Shown: one piece after another, positions 1-5,541 of the stretch | Layout of the letters: each line of letters opens with the position of its first letter | How positions within the stretch are numbered: the stretch's first letter is position 1 | Assembly (NCBI GenBank): GCA_021788515.1 | Contig: JAJYKN010000127.1 | Span: 1-5,541 of the forward strand | Direction of reading: 5' to 3' | Length of the DNA: 5,541 nucleotides | Source: Nitrospirota bacterium | GTDB taxonomy: Bacteria > Nitrospirota > UBA9217 | The notes under the pieces: generated by a model | The model's input: the letters and a program-made list of their open reading frames with translations, nothing else | What the model was told of the DNA's origin: nothing | Databases searched by the model: none | Translations under genes and position numbers: made by a program

Positions 1-144
1 GACAGCGATGCCCCACAGGCCGTCCTGCCATAAACAGGTTCAGTGCGTATGCGGTACTCGACCGGAAGAATGATTTCTTCCGGTTGAATATTGATTGGAA
101 AGGACTTCTCCGGGAAAAAGAGGGGGACGCCGGCCTCGCAGAGC
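1..144. other. Gene-free left edge; no rplI start seen
   Basis: This stretch follows the DUF2232 stop on the minus strand. I find no convincing gene. On the minus strand there is no start resembling L9 (MKVIL-type). The only ATG there (29-31) has no Shine-Dalgarno sequence and reads MAGRPVGHRC. Several frames happen to be open on both strands, including a mirrored pair of frames over about positions 3-137, but neither has a start codon with a ribosome binding site or a recognisable motif. A plus-strand frame entering from the left ends at TAA 31-33 and could be the tail of a convergent gene, but ten codons are too few to judge. The only clear structure is the hairpin at 58-87. Confidence 0.5.
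58..87. repeat. 13-pair hairpin, possible transcript-end stem
   Basis: Bases 61-70 (ACCGGAAGAA) and 75-84 (TTCTTCCGGT) are perfect inverted repeats around a four-base loop TGAT. In plus-strand RNA the stem extends to 58-87 with a G-U pair at 60/85 and two further pairs, giving 13 pairs. In minus-strand RNA the 60/85 position is a C-A mismatch. There is no T-tract on either side, so it is not a canonical intrinsic terminator. It lies 57 bases past the DUF2232 stop and could stabilise or end that message, or serve a convergent gene arriving from the left. Confidence 0.55.
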
Positions 145-1077
145 TCAGGCCTTTACAACAGGTCCTCGTATTTTGCGGACGTCCGCCCAGATATCCACGA
201 CGCCGAGGGCAATGGCAAACACCAAAGACGGCATGGCCAGGATGAGGGCGAGGATCAAACCGCGAACGAACGGCTTGATATGCGCTTTTCTGAGATAAAA
301 TTCGACGATGGCAATGCCCTGGGCCAAATACACAACAGCAAAGAGAATGGCGAGGTTCCAGCCAATGAGCCGTGAAGTCCCGTTGGGGACGACGAGGAGC
401 GCGAGGGCCGCTATCAATCCCCACACCCAGGTGTCCGGCGCATGCCATAATGAGAGAGAGGGTTGGCTTGCGATCGGAGATGCCGGGTCTTTCCTTATGA
501 TAACGGCACGGCTGAAGCTGTAGCACGTTGCCGCCTGAGTTACGGACGTTGCGATCGTGATTGCCGGAATGAGTCTCACGAGATAATGGACGAAGGTGTC
601 CGATACCGAGGTGACCGTGGCTGCCATGTCGTTCAGTCCCATTTTTGTATACAAAGCCGCTGCTTCGGCAAGGCTTGTCCGAAGATAGTCTTCAATTGCC
701 CCGACGGGGCTCTTGCCGGCCCGGAAGAAGTAAAAAGCCACAACAAGGCTGATCACGGCAACCGGCAGCAGTCCTCCGAGGAGCGAGACCTGTTCAGGCT
801 TCATCTGTCTGCGCATGCCTTCGGCGATGCCGACGGACATCAACCCGAAAGTAAACAACAGTATTGCCGCGGCTTGCCATCCACCGAGGACCGCGATCAG
901 CGCGGCCGATGCTCCGAGGGCCACAAACCCCTCCTTCCTGCCGTTTCTGAGGGAGACGAGAATGAGCGGTACCGGAGTGATCAGTGCGAGCACCTGGCCC
1001 ACGACGGGAATGATAAAACCTGCAGCAAAGAGTCCGACGGTCTGTACGGTCGCGGTGAATATGGGGCGGTAATTCAT
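145..1077 (-). CDS. DUF2232 (YybS-family) multi-pass membrane protein
   Basis: A 310-residue integral membrane protein of unknown biochemical function. I assign it to DUF2232/YybS from its hydrophobic layout and from its place after rpsR, where this family commonly sits next to rplI in deltaproteobacterial-type genomes. Hydrophobic segments are visible near residues 12-42, 50-64, 66-84, 98-118, 165-185, 215-232, 238-258 and 270-296. A more polar, probably extracytoplasmic or amphipathic stretch lies at 120-165. The C-terminal end (IWADVRKIRG...) is short and basic, as expected for the cytoplasmic side. There is no cleavable signal peptide and no enzymatic motif that I can recognise. The ATG at 1075-1077 has GGGAGA six bases upstream. 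A strong terminator separates it from rpsR, so it may be expressed separately. The family assignment is likely and the function is unknown. Confidence 0.82.
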   Translation of the reverse strand: MNYRPIFTATVQTVGLFAAGFIIPVVGQVLALITPVPLILVSLRNGRKEGFVALGASAALIAVLGGWQAAAILLFTFGLMSVGIAEGMRRQMKPEQVSLLGGLLPVAVISLVVAFYFFRAGKSPVGAIEDYLRTSLAEAAALYTKMGLNDMAATVTSVSDTFVHYLVRLIPAITIATSVTQAATCYSFSRAVIIRKDPASPIASQPSLSLWHAPDTWVWGLIAALALLVVPNGTSRLIGWNLAILFAVVYLAQGIAIVEFYLRKAHIKPFVRGLILALILAMPSLVFAIALGVVDIWADVRKIRGPVVKA

Positions 1078-1176
1078 GGAAATCTCCCGATAATGGATCT
1101 AAAAGGCTGTTTTAACCACAGATGAACCCGGTTCAAAAAAAATAAAAATTGTATAGCTTCAACAGAGCCGGAACCG

Positions 1177-1226
1177 AAAAAAGGGGAAAGCCAGGGTCAC
1201 TGTCAAGTAACCGCTGAATTTCCCCT
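1177..1226 (-). terminator. Intrinsic terminator after rpsR
   Basis: Read on the minus strand, AGGGGAAA (1226-1219) pairs with TTTCCCCT (1189-1182). Inside this stem, GGTTACT pairs with AGTGACC (one G-U) around the loop TGAC, and CAG/CTG pairs link the two helices with a bulged C and one mismatch. The final arm runs straight into six T residues (1182-1177). The structure begins 33 bases after the rpsR stop codon. This has all the parts of a rho-independent terminator and should end most rpsF-ssb-rpsR transcripts. How much readthrough reaches DUF2232 cannot be read from sequence. Confidence 0.88.
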
Positions 1227-1259
1227 GTAATGGTGTGGGTGTTGGTCGCGTCGGTCTGC

Positions 1260-1607
1260 TTATTTCTCGCCTGCGAAAGGTATCAAGGCGATATTTCTGC
1301 ACCGCTGTACCGCGACAGTGACCTCTCTCTGGTGCCGTGCGCAGTTGCCGGAGATGCGGCGCGGGAGGATCTTGCCGCGCTCGGTGATGAAGAACCGGAG
1401 CGTCTTTACATCCTTGTAATCAACGAAGGGCGACTTGTCCACGCAGAACCTGCAGACTTTTTTCCGGACCTGGAAACGCCGTCTTTTATCGCCGCCTCCG
1501 CCCCGGGAATCCCTGCTGTCTCCCCTGTCTCTGTTTCTCGAATCGGAACCTCTATCTCCTGAGGGTCTCGATGATGGACCCGACGGTCTTGGATGAAACT
1601 CTGCCAT
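1260..1607 (-). CDS. rpsR: 30S ribosomal protein S18, C+ form with Arg/Gly/Ser-rich N-terminal extension
   Basis: S18 binds 16S rRNA as a heterodimer with S6 in the platform of the small subunit. Residues 42-115 are the conserved domain: [14 protein letters not shown], then the [21 protein letters not shown] block and the [10 protein letters not shown] end. Four possible zinc ligands are present: C52, C55, C89 and H92 (CRFC and CARH), typical of the C+ form; E. coli S18 lacks them. The first 41 residues are an unusual low-complexity extension rich in Arg, Ser, Asp and Gly, absent from short S18 proteins of 75-90 residues. Its start is well supported: ATG 1605-1607 has AGAGGAG six bases upstream, and there is no internal ATG before the conserved domain. 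Residue C103 replaces the Ala usual in KRARN. The gene is third in the rpsF-ssb-rpsR unit, 52 bases after ssb. Confidence 0.96.
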   Translation of the reverse strand: MAEFHPRPSGPSSRPSGDRGSDSRNRDRGDSRDSRGGGGDKRRRFQVRKKVCRFCVDKSPFVDYKDVKTLRFFITERGKILPRRISGNCARHQREVTVAVQRCRNIALIPFAGEK

Positions 1608-1659
1608 AGTGTGCTCCTCTTGGAATTAGTATCAGTTATGACCTGCCATGAAGCCCGGT

Positions 1660-2073
1660 TTAAAAAGGGATCTCGCCCTCATCCACCGGAGCTTCGGGTA
1701 CGGATTCGGGATGGCTGTCGCCGCCCCCTTTGCCGCCCGACGAGCGCTTGGGCATGAAGTTCACGGACTGGGCGACAACTTCGATCTTGTTCCGTTTCTG
1801 CCCGGTCTCTTTGTCGTCCCATCTGCGCTGCTGCAGCCTGCCATCGATCAGGACGGAATCGCCTTTGTTGATGTACTGGCCGCAGGACTCTGCCTGCTTG
1901 CCGAACACCACGATATCGATGTAGCTCACCTCTTCCTTGGTCTCGTCGCCCTGTTTGTACTTGCGGTTCACGGCGATGGCGAAGCTTGCCACCGCGATGC
2001 CGTTCGGCGTGTAGCGGACCTCGGGGTCACGGGTGAGATTGCCCATCAGGATTACCTTATTAAAGCTCGTCAT
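1660..2073 (-). CDS. ssb: Single-stranded DNA-binding protein
   Basis: SSB coats single-stranded DNA during replication, recombination and repair, and recruits partner proteins through its C-terminal tip. The 137-residue protein has the OB-fold at about residues 1-108, with the signature opening SFNKVILMGNLTRDPEVRYTPNG, the SYIDIVVFGKQAE strand and the DGRLQQRRWDD loop (W85). It then has a short Gly/Ser/Pro linker (about 110-130) and the acidic tip DEGEIPF, which corresponds to the usual DDDIPF. The linker is much shorter than in E. coli SSB (178 residues). ATG 2071-2073 has GAGGG about seven bases upstream. It lies between rpsF (83 bases upstream) and rpsR (52 bases downstream), an arrangement found in many bacteria that couples SSB supply to ribosomal protein synthesis. 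Confidence 0.97.
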   Translation of the reverse strand: MTSFNKVILMGNLTRDPEVRYTPNGIAVASFAIAVNRKYKQGDETKEEVSYIDIVVFGKQAESCGQYINKGDSVLIDGRLQQRRWDDKETGQKRNKIEVVAQSVNFMPKRSSGGKGGGDSHPESVPEAPVDEGEIPF

Positions 2074-2156
2074 GGTGGTCCCTCGATTTTTCCCGCGGTC
2101 CTCTTTACCGGTATAGGCAAAGGGGAGCGGACTCTCTCGTCCTTGCGAATGAACAG

Positions 2157-2528
2157 CTACGCCGTGGTGGTGGCCGGTCCGGTTTCAGCGGCCCTTGCCA
2201 GGTCCTTCTTCTTCGGTTTCGGCGGTGCTTTGACGCGCAGTTCCTTTTCCAGCTTGATGGTCAAGAACTTGATCACCGAATCGGTCATCTTGTAGGTGCG
2301 TTCGAGTTCGGCGACAGCGGTCGGAGCTGCCTTGAACTGAAAGAAGGCATAGTGGCCGCGCTTCTGCTTATTGATCTCGTACGCAAGCTTTTTCTTGCCC
2401 CAGTCCTCGAACTTGGTCATCTCGCCGCCCTGTTTGGCGACAACATCCTGCATTTTTTTGATGACATTGGCGGTTTCTTCGTCGGAAAGGTTGGCGTTGA
2501 TGATGAAGATTGATTCGTAAATCGGCAT
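2157..2528 (-). CDS. rpsF: 30S ribosomal protein S6
   Basis: S6 pairs with S18 and binds the central domain of 16S rRNA. The first 95 or so residues carry the family pattern: MPIYESIFIINANLSDEE, then EDWGKKKLAYEINKQKRGHYAFFQF and ERTYKMTDSVIKFLTIKLE. The C-terminus is a tail of about 25 residues, first rich in Lys/Pro and then in Ala/Thr (KAPPKPKKKDLARAAETGPATTTA). I chose ATG 2526-2528 (123 residues). The Shine-Dalgarno AGGAGG (2542-2537) is eight bases from it but only two from the in-frame ATG at 2532-2534, and family members typically begin MxxYE. The longer form would add Met-His. It is the first gene of the minus-strand unit, behind a structured leader that covers its ribosome binding site. 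Confidence 0.96.
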   Translation of the reverse strand: MPIYESIFIINANLSDEETANVIKKMQDVVAKQGGEMTKFEDWGKKKLAYEINKQKRGHYAFFQFKAAPTAVAELERTYKMTDSVIKFLTIKLEKELRVKAPPKPKKKDLARAAETGPATTTA

Positions 2529-2537
2529 GTGCATTCC

Positions 2538-2582
2538 CTCCTTATGGGTTATAGCCCCCTGTCTGTTGCAGGGAGCAAGGAG
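2538..2582 (-). promoter_or_regulatory. rpsF leader stem-bulge-hairpin, candidate S6:S18-binding element
   Basis: On the minus strand CTCCTT (2582-2577) pairs with AAGGAG (2543-2538). Stacked directly on it, GCTCCCTG (2576-2569) pairs with CAGGGGGC (2561-2554), eight pairs including one G-U, closed by a seven-base loop. The 3' strand has a ten-base bulge, TATAACCCAT (2553-2544). The lower stem contains most of the Shine-Dalgarno sequence, so folding should block initiation. The known S6:S18 complex-binding motif in rpsF leaders is a CCG in a bulge flanked by a stem and a hairpin. This shape and place match, but the bulge shows CCC rather than CCG. Autoregulation is an inference. Confidence 0.55.
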
Positions 2583-2639
2583 TATCCCGCATTCGTGCGT
2601 CCAAACGGGAATCGACCTTACTCTTTTTTTGGAATTTGA

Positions 2640-2668
2640 ACAGTATCACAGACAGTCTCGAAAATCAA
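2640..2668 (-). promoter_or_regulatory. Candidate sigma70 promoter for rpsF-ssb-rpsR
   Basis: On the minus strand TTGATT (2668-2663) is followed after 17 bases by TACTGT (2645-2640). Alternatively the -10 is GATACT (2647-2642) after 15 bases, preceded by TGT. Both hexamers are moderate matches. Initiation would fall near 2633-2636 and give a leader of about 105 bases containing the rpsF hairpin. It is the best candidate in the divergent region, but weaker than the opposite promoter. Confidence 0.4.
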
Positions 2669-2731
2669 GCCTTTTCTCAGATCATTTCATTGCTTAGCTG
2701 CTGTCTTTCAGGATGCGGCGAGTATTTTTTA

Positions 2732-2760
2732 TTGACAAAAGGTAGATACTGTTTTATTAT
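2732..2760 (+). promoter_or_regulatory. Strong sigma70 promoter for the aminotransferase-hom block
   Basis: A perfect -35 TTGACA (2732-2737) is separated by exactly 17 bases from TATTAT (2755-2760), five of six matches to the -10 consensus. The surroundings are AT-rich, unlike the GC-rich genes on either side. Transcription should begin near 2767 and give a leader of about 57 bases before the ATG at 2824. I see no terminator or clear riboswitch fold in that leader. Confidence 0.82.
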
Positions 2761-2823
2761 CAATTTTACTTTTTAAATTGCGTGGTTAGAAGAAGAAATT
2801 CTTTGAAAAAGAAAGGGTTAACG

Positions 2824-4002
2824 ATGTCTGAGCAGTTCGGCAGGATCAAGAGACTGCCGCCCTATGTTTTCGCGATTGTGAACAGCATGAAGATCGATGC
2901 GCGCAGGCGCGGCGAAGACATCATCGATCTCGGCATGGGCAATCCCGATCAGGGCACGCCCCAGCACATCGTGGATAAACTCATCGAGGCCGCGCAAAAC
3001 CCCAAGAATCACCGCTACTCCGCGTCCAAGGGCATCACCAAGCTCCGCTCCGCTGTCTGCGACTGGTACAAGCGGCGCTACGACGTCGACCTCGATCCGG
3101 AAACGGAAGCCGTCGTGACCATCGGGTCCAAGGAAGGGCTTTCCCATCTGGCGCTTGCGACCATCGAGCCTGGAGACGTGGTCCTGACCACTGCGCCGGC
3201 CTATCCCATTCATCCTTATGCCGTGATCATTGCCGGCGGCGAGGTGCGCTCCATCCCTCTCCGCAAGGACAGCGACTTTTTTGTCGATATGCAGGAGGCC
3301 TATAAAAACACCTGGCCTCGTCCCAAGATGTTGATCATCAATTTCCCGAACAATCCGACCACGGCTGTCGTGGACATCGAGTTCTTTCAGAAGATCACAG
3401 ACTTCGCGCGGGAGAACAACATCATCGTGGTCCACGATCTTGCCTACGCGGACCTGAACTTCGACGGGTACCGCGCGCCGAGCTTTCTCCAGGCCAGGGG
3501 AGCCAAGGACGTGGGCGTCGAGTTTTACAGCCTCACGAAGAGTTATAATATGGCAGGGTGGCGCGTGGGCTTCTGCTGCGGCAACAAAGAGGTTGTGGCT
3601 GCGCTCATCAAGATCAAAAGCTACCTCGACTACGGCATGTTTCAGCCGATCCAGATCGCTTCGATCATCGCCCTGAACGGGCCGCAGGAATGCGTCAAGG
3701 AAATCTCCGACATGTACCAGTCCCGCAGGGACGTGCTTATCGATGGCCTCTCGAAGGCGGGTTGGGCCATCGAAAAGCCCAAGGCCACCATGTTCGTGTG
3801 GGCGGAGATTCCCGAGCCTTTCAAGAAAATGGGGTCGATCGAATTTGCGAAGCACCTCATCAAGGAAGCCGGGGTGGCTGTTTCGCCCGGCATTGGGTTC
3901 GGCGAGTACGGCGACGGCCATGTGCGGTTCGCGCTTATCGAGAATGAGCACCGTTTGCGGCAGGCGGCCAAAGGCATCAAACAGGCGCTGAGCAAAGCAT
4001 AG
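2824..4002 (+). CDS. alaC: PLP-dependent class I/II aminotransferase, AlaC-like (alanine transaminase type)
   Basis: A 392-residue fold-type I aminotransferase, very similar along its length to what I remember of E. coli AlaC (YfdZ), which interconverts pyruvate/glutamate and alanine/2-oxoglutarate. Shared blocks include [63 protein letters not shown] and [21 protein letters not shown]. Expected active-site residues are present: N177 in NFPNNPT, D205 and Y208 around the cofactor ring, K239 as the Schiff-base lysine and R368 for the substrate carboxylate. I chose ATG 2824: homology starts there and AAAGGG lies six bases upstream, although this is a weak ribosome site. A GTG at 2782 would add 14 basic residues without family support. 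Relatives are often labelled LL-diaminopimelate aminotransferase, so substrate is not certain. It precedes hom on the same strand. Confidence 0.9.
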   Translation: MSEQFGRIKRLPPYVFAIVNSMKIDARRRGEDIIDLGMGNPDQGTPQHIVDKLIEAAQNPKNHRYSASKGITKLRSAVCDWYKRRYDVDLDPETEAVVTIGSKEGLSHLALATIEPGDVVLTTAPAYPIHPYAVIIAGGEVRSIPLRKDSDFFVDMQEAYKNTWPRPKMLIINFPNNPTTAVVDIEFFQKITDFARENNIIVVHDLAYADLNFDGYRAPSFLQARGAKDVGVEFYSLTKSYNMAGWRVGFCCGNKEVVAALIKIKSYLDYGMFQPIQIASIIALNGPQECVKEISDMYQSRRDVLIDGLSKAGWAIEKPKATMFVWAEIPEPFKKMGSIEFAKHLIKEAGVAVSPGIGFGEYGDGHVRFALIENEHRLRQAAKGIKQALSKA

Positions 4003-4084
4003 GGTCCAGGGGCCGGTAGTCAGTGGGCAGGAAAGCGGGTTCGATGGTGTTTTTTCTGGACCCCTGACCCTGAACCCTGGCCCC
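4002..4084. repeat. Intergenic inverted-repeat element with CCCTGA words
   Basis: The spacer between the aminotransferase and hom begins with GGGTCCAG (4002-4009, overlapping the stop codon). It contains the exact inverse CTGGACCC at 4056-4063, extendable by three G-U pairs in plus-strand RNA. Past the right arm come CCCTGA twice in tandem (4062-4073), ACCCTGG and CCCC. The left half has GGGGCCGGTAGTCAGTGGGCAGG. From memory, similar GGGGCCAGGGGTCAGTGG-like sequences are scattered between genes in several Nitrospirota and deltaproteobacterial genomes. No T-tract follows the right arm, so it is not a standard terminator for the plus strand. Confidence 0.55.
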
Positions 4085-4106
4085 AATTTGATTAGACGGA
4101 GTGAGC

Positions 4107-5423
4107 ATGGCAACGAAGAACAGCATCAACGTAGGAATCATCGGCTTCGGCACCGTAGGAACAGGCACGGCGCGCATCCTGACCGAGAACGCCGACATCA
4201 TCAGGCGCCGGCTCGGCGCTCCCGTGGTGCTGAAGAAAATTTCGGACCTGGATGTGAAGCGGGACCGGGGCCTCAAGCTCACGGGTGTCCAACTGACGAC
4301 CAAGGCGCAGGAGATCTTCATTGATCCCGAAATCGATGTCGTGGTGGAGCTTATCGGCGGGTACAAACCAGCCAAGGACTTCATTCTTGAAGCGATCAAA
4401 AACAAGAAACACGTGGTAACGGCGAACAAGGCGCTTTTGGCCGTGCATGGCGAGGAGATCTATGCCGCAGCCGAACAGGCCGGTGTGACCGTGGGCTTCG
4501 AAGCGTCGGTCGCGGGAGGGATCCCTATCCTTGCCGCAGTGAAGAACGGGCTTGCAGCCAACAACATAAAATCCATCTACGGCATCGTGAACGGGACCTG
4601 TAACTATATTCTGACGCTCATGACGAACGAAGGCAGGAAGTTTGACGAAGTGCTGAAGGAGGCCCAGGCAAAGGGTTATGCCGAGGCGGACCCCACCTTT
4701 GACATCGAAGGCATCGACTCGGCGCACAAGCTGGCGGTCCTTGCGATGCTTGCATACGGAACGCCGGTGAAATTCGACGATATTCATTCCGAGGGCATTT
4801 CGAAGATCACTCCGCTCGACATTGATTTCGCAAAAGACCTGGGCTACAAGATCAAGCTCCTGGCGATCACCAAGATGGTGGACGGCGAGATCGAAGCGCG
4901 GGTGCATCCCACCATGCTGCCTGAAGAATATCCCATCGCTTCCGTGGACGGCGTGTTCAACGCGCTTTCAATCGTCGGCGACGCCGTGGGCTCGACCATG
5001 TTCTACGGCAGGGGGGCGGGAGACATGCCCACGGGCAGCGCGGTCGTGAGCGACATCATCGACATCGGCCGGGACATTCTCGCAGGCTGCACTGACCGGA
5101 CGCCGGTGGCGGCGTTCCGGGAGCGCAGGTTGCTGAAAATCCGGAAAATGGAAGATATCACCTCGTGCTACTATTTGCGGTTCTCTGCGATTGATAAACC
5201 TGGTGTATTGTCCCGCATCACCGGCGTGCTCGGCAAGAACAATATCAGCATCTCGTCGATGATCCAGAAAGGCCGCAAGGTGGACGAGGCAGTGCCCATC
5301 GTGATGATGACCCACGACGCCATTGAGCGTGACGTGCGCAAGGCGCTTGGTGAGATCAATAAGATGGACTGTGTGGCAGGCGCGACAATCGTCATAAGAG
5401 TGGAAGAAGGGAAACAAGGATAG
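4107..5423 (+). CDS. hom: Homoserine dehydrogenase with C-terminal ACT domain
   Basis: Reduces L-aspartate 4-semialdehyde to L-homoserine with NAD(P)H, the branch point towards threonine and methionine. The 438-residue protein has the nucleotide-binding GFGTVG (13-18) near the N-terminus, ELIGG (81-85), the TANKALLA segment with K108, and the catalytic-domain signature NGTCNYIL (163-170). YAEADPTFDIEGIDSAHKL (191-209) follows, with K208 as the likely catalytic lysine. An ACT domain lies at about 355-435 (YYLRFSAIDKPGVLSRITGVL...), the usual site of feedback control by threonine. Length and domain order fit the monofunctional enzyme without an aspartokinase. I chose ATG 4107 because GGAG (4098-4101) is five bases upstream; a GTG at 4101 overlaps that site. 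It lies 104 bases after the aminotransferase and 19 before the TusA-like gene, with no terminator visible in either gap. Confidence 0.96.
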   Translation: MATKNSINVGIIGFGTVGTGTARILTENADIIRRRLGAPVVLKKISDLDVKRDRGLKLTGVQLTTKAQEIFIDPEIDVVVELIGGYKPAKDFILEAIKNKKHVVTANKALLAVHGEEIYAAAEQAGVTVGFEASVAGGIPILAAVKNGLAANNIKSIYGIVNGTCNYILTLMTNEGRKFDEVLKEAQAKGYAEADPTFDIEGIDSAHKLAVLAMLAYGTPVKFDDIHSEGISKITPLDIDFAKDLGYKIKLLAITKMVDGEIEARVHPTMLPEEYPIASVDGVFNALSIVGDAVGSTMFYGRGAGDMPTGSAVVSDIIDIGRDILAGCTDRTPVAAFRERRLLKIRKMEDITSCYYLRFSAIDKPGVLSRITGVLGKNNISISSMIQKGRKVDEAVPIVMMTHDAIERDVRKALGEINKMDCVAGATIVIRVEEGKQG

Positions 5424-5442
5424 CTGGAACCGGAGGTGCGCA

Positions 5443-5541
5443 GTGGCTGACGAAATAAAAATAGACAAGACACTGGATATTAAAGGACAGGTCTGTCCTT
5501 ATACGTTTGTGCGTTCAAAACTTGCGATCGAAAAAATGAAC
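5443..5541 (+). CDS. TusA/SirA-like sulfur carrier protein, 3' end cut by window
   Basis: The first 33 codons of a small protein that starts with GTG 5443-5445, six bases after a strong GGAGG (5432-5436). The visible sequence includes LDIKGQVCPYTFVRSKLAIEKM, the first strand and helix of the TusA fold (COG0425), with the conserved Cys at residue 18. In TusA proteins this Cys carries a persulfide. The residue after CP is Tyr-Thr rather than the classical CPxP, as in the CPYTFVR subgroup of anaerobes. Such carriers pass sulfur to tRNA thiolation, to cofactor synthesis or to sulfide-relay pathways. Only 19 bases separate it from hom, so the two are probably cotranscribed, which points to a link with methionine or another sulfur amino acid step. 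The rest of the gene is outside the window. Confidence 0.85.
   Translation, partial: MADEIKIDKTLDIKGQVCPYTFVRSKLAIEKMN

Noticed and set aside
463..1125. A 220-codon plus-strand frame opposite DUF2232
   Set aside because: Its composition is typical of an antisense frame (Cys, His, Arg, Gly rich), while the minus strand gives a coherent multi-pass membrane protein with a good ribosome site.
1124..1134. Palindrome GAACCCGGTTC next to an A-rich run upstream of DUF2232
   Set aside because: The arms are five bases with a one-base centre, which cannot form an RNA hairpin, and nothing supports a specific regulator. The adjacent TTTAACCACAGATGAAC resembles a common intergenic word, but one copy is not evidence.
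1178..1206. TTGACA on the minus strand as a -35 box for DUF2232
   Set aside because: The six bases 17 positions downstream are CTTTTT, with no -10 match, and the TTGACA lies in the loop of the terminator.
2103..2122. Small hairpin between rpsF and ssb (CTTTGCC/GGTAAAG on the minus strand, loop of six)
   Set aside because: Seven pairs with one G-U and no T-tract; too weak to call a terminator or processing site.
1648..2295. A 215-codon plus-strand frame across ssb and the end of rpsF
   Set aside because: It runs antisense through two certain genes and their intergenic gap, so it is a chance open frame.
2818..4113. A 431-codon open frame on the minus strand opposite the aminotransferase
   Set aside because: It is the mirror of a GC-rich coding region. 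It has no domain resemblance and is rich in Arg, His, Asp and Gly, as expected for an antisense frame. The plus-strand protein is an unmistakable aminotransferase.
4092..4907. A 271-codon open frame on the minus strand opposite hom
   Set aside because: It is a shadow of the homoserine dehydrogenase gene, with no recognisable motif and no ribosome binding site context.

Overview
The window is an ordinary-looking bacterial chromosome segment with moderately high GC, made of two divergent gene blocks around a shared promoter region at about 2529-2823. Gene order and protein style (a C+ form S18 with a CxxC pair, ssb between rpsF and rpsR, a DUF2232/YybS membrane protein downstream, and an AlaC-type aminotransferase next to hom and a TusA-like gene) suggest an anaerobic or microaerophilic lineage such as Nitrospirota or the former Deltaproteobacteria. 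That placement is an inference from gene content, not a phylogeny.

Minus-strand block, read right to left: rpsF (ribosomal protein S6), ssb (single-stranded DNA-binding protein), rpsR (ribosomal protein S18), then a multi-pass DUF2232 membrane protein. A strong intrinsic terminator lies just after rpsR, so the translation/replication genes form a three-gene unit. DUF2232 is then expressed by readthrough or from its own promoter. The rpsF leader folds into a stem, a bulge and a hairpin that covers the Shine-Dalgarno sequence. This is the expected place and shape for the S6:S18 autoregulatory RNA motif. The rplI gene that often follows does not begin within the 144 bases to the left of DUF2232. 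That stretch shows only a long perfect hairpin and no supportable gene.

Plus-strand block, read left to right: a near-consensus sigma70 promoter drives an AlaC-like PLP aminotransferase. A 104-base spacer follows, with a low-complexity inverted-repeat element rich in GGGTCC/CCCTGA words. Then come hom (homoserine dehydrogenase with a C-terminal ACT domain) and, 19 bases later, the start of a TusA/SirA-like sulfur carrier cut by the window edge. The block suggests aspartate-family amino acid synthesis, with homoserine feeding threonine and methionine. The sulfur carrier hints that homocysteine sulfur may arrive by a protein relay.

I see no mobile element, CRISPR array, tRNA or rRNA, and no clearly new system. 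The most interesting items are the rpsF leader structure, the hom-tusA adjacency, the arginine/glycine-rich extension of S18 and the intergenic repeat.
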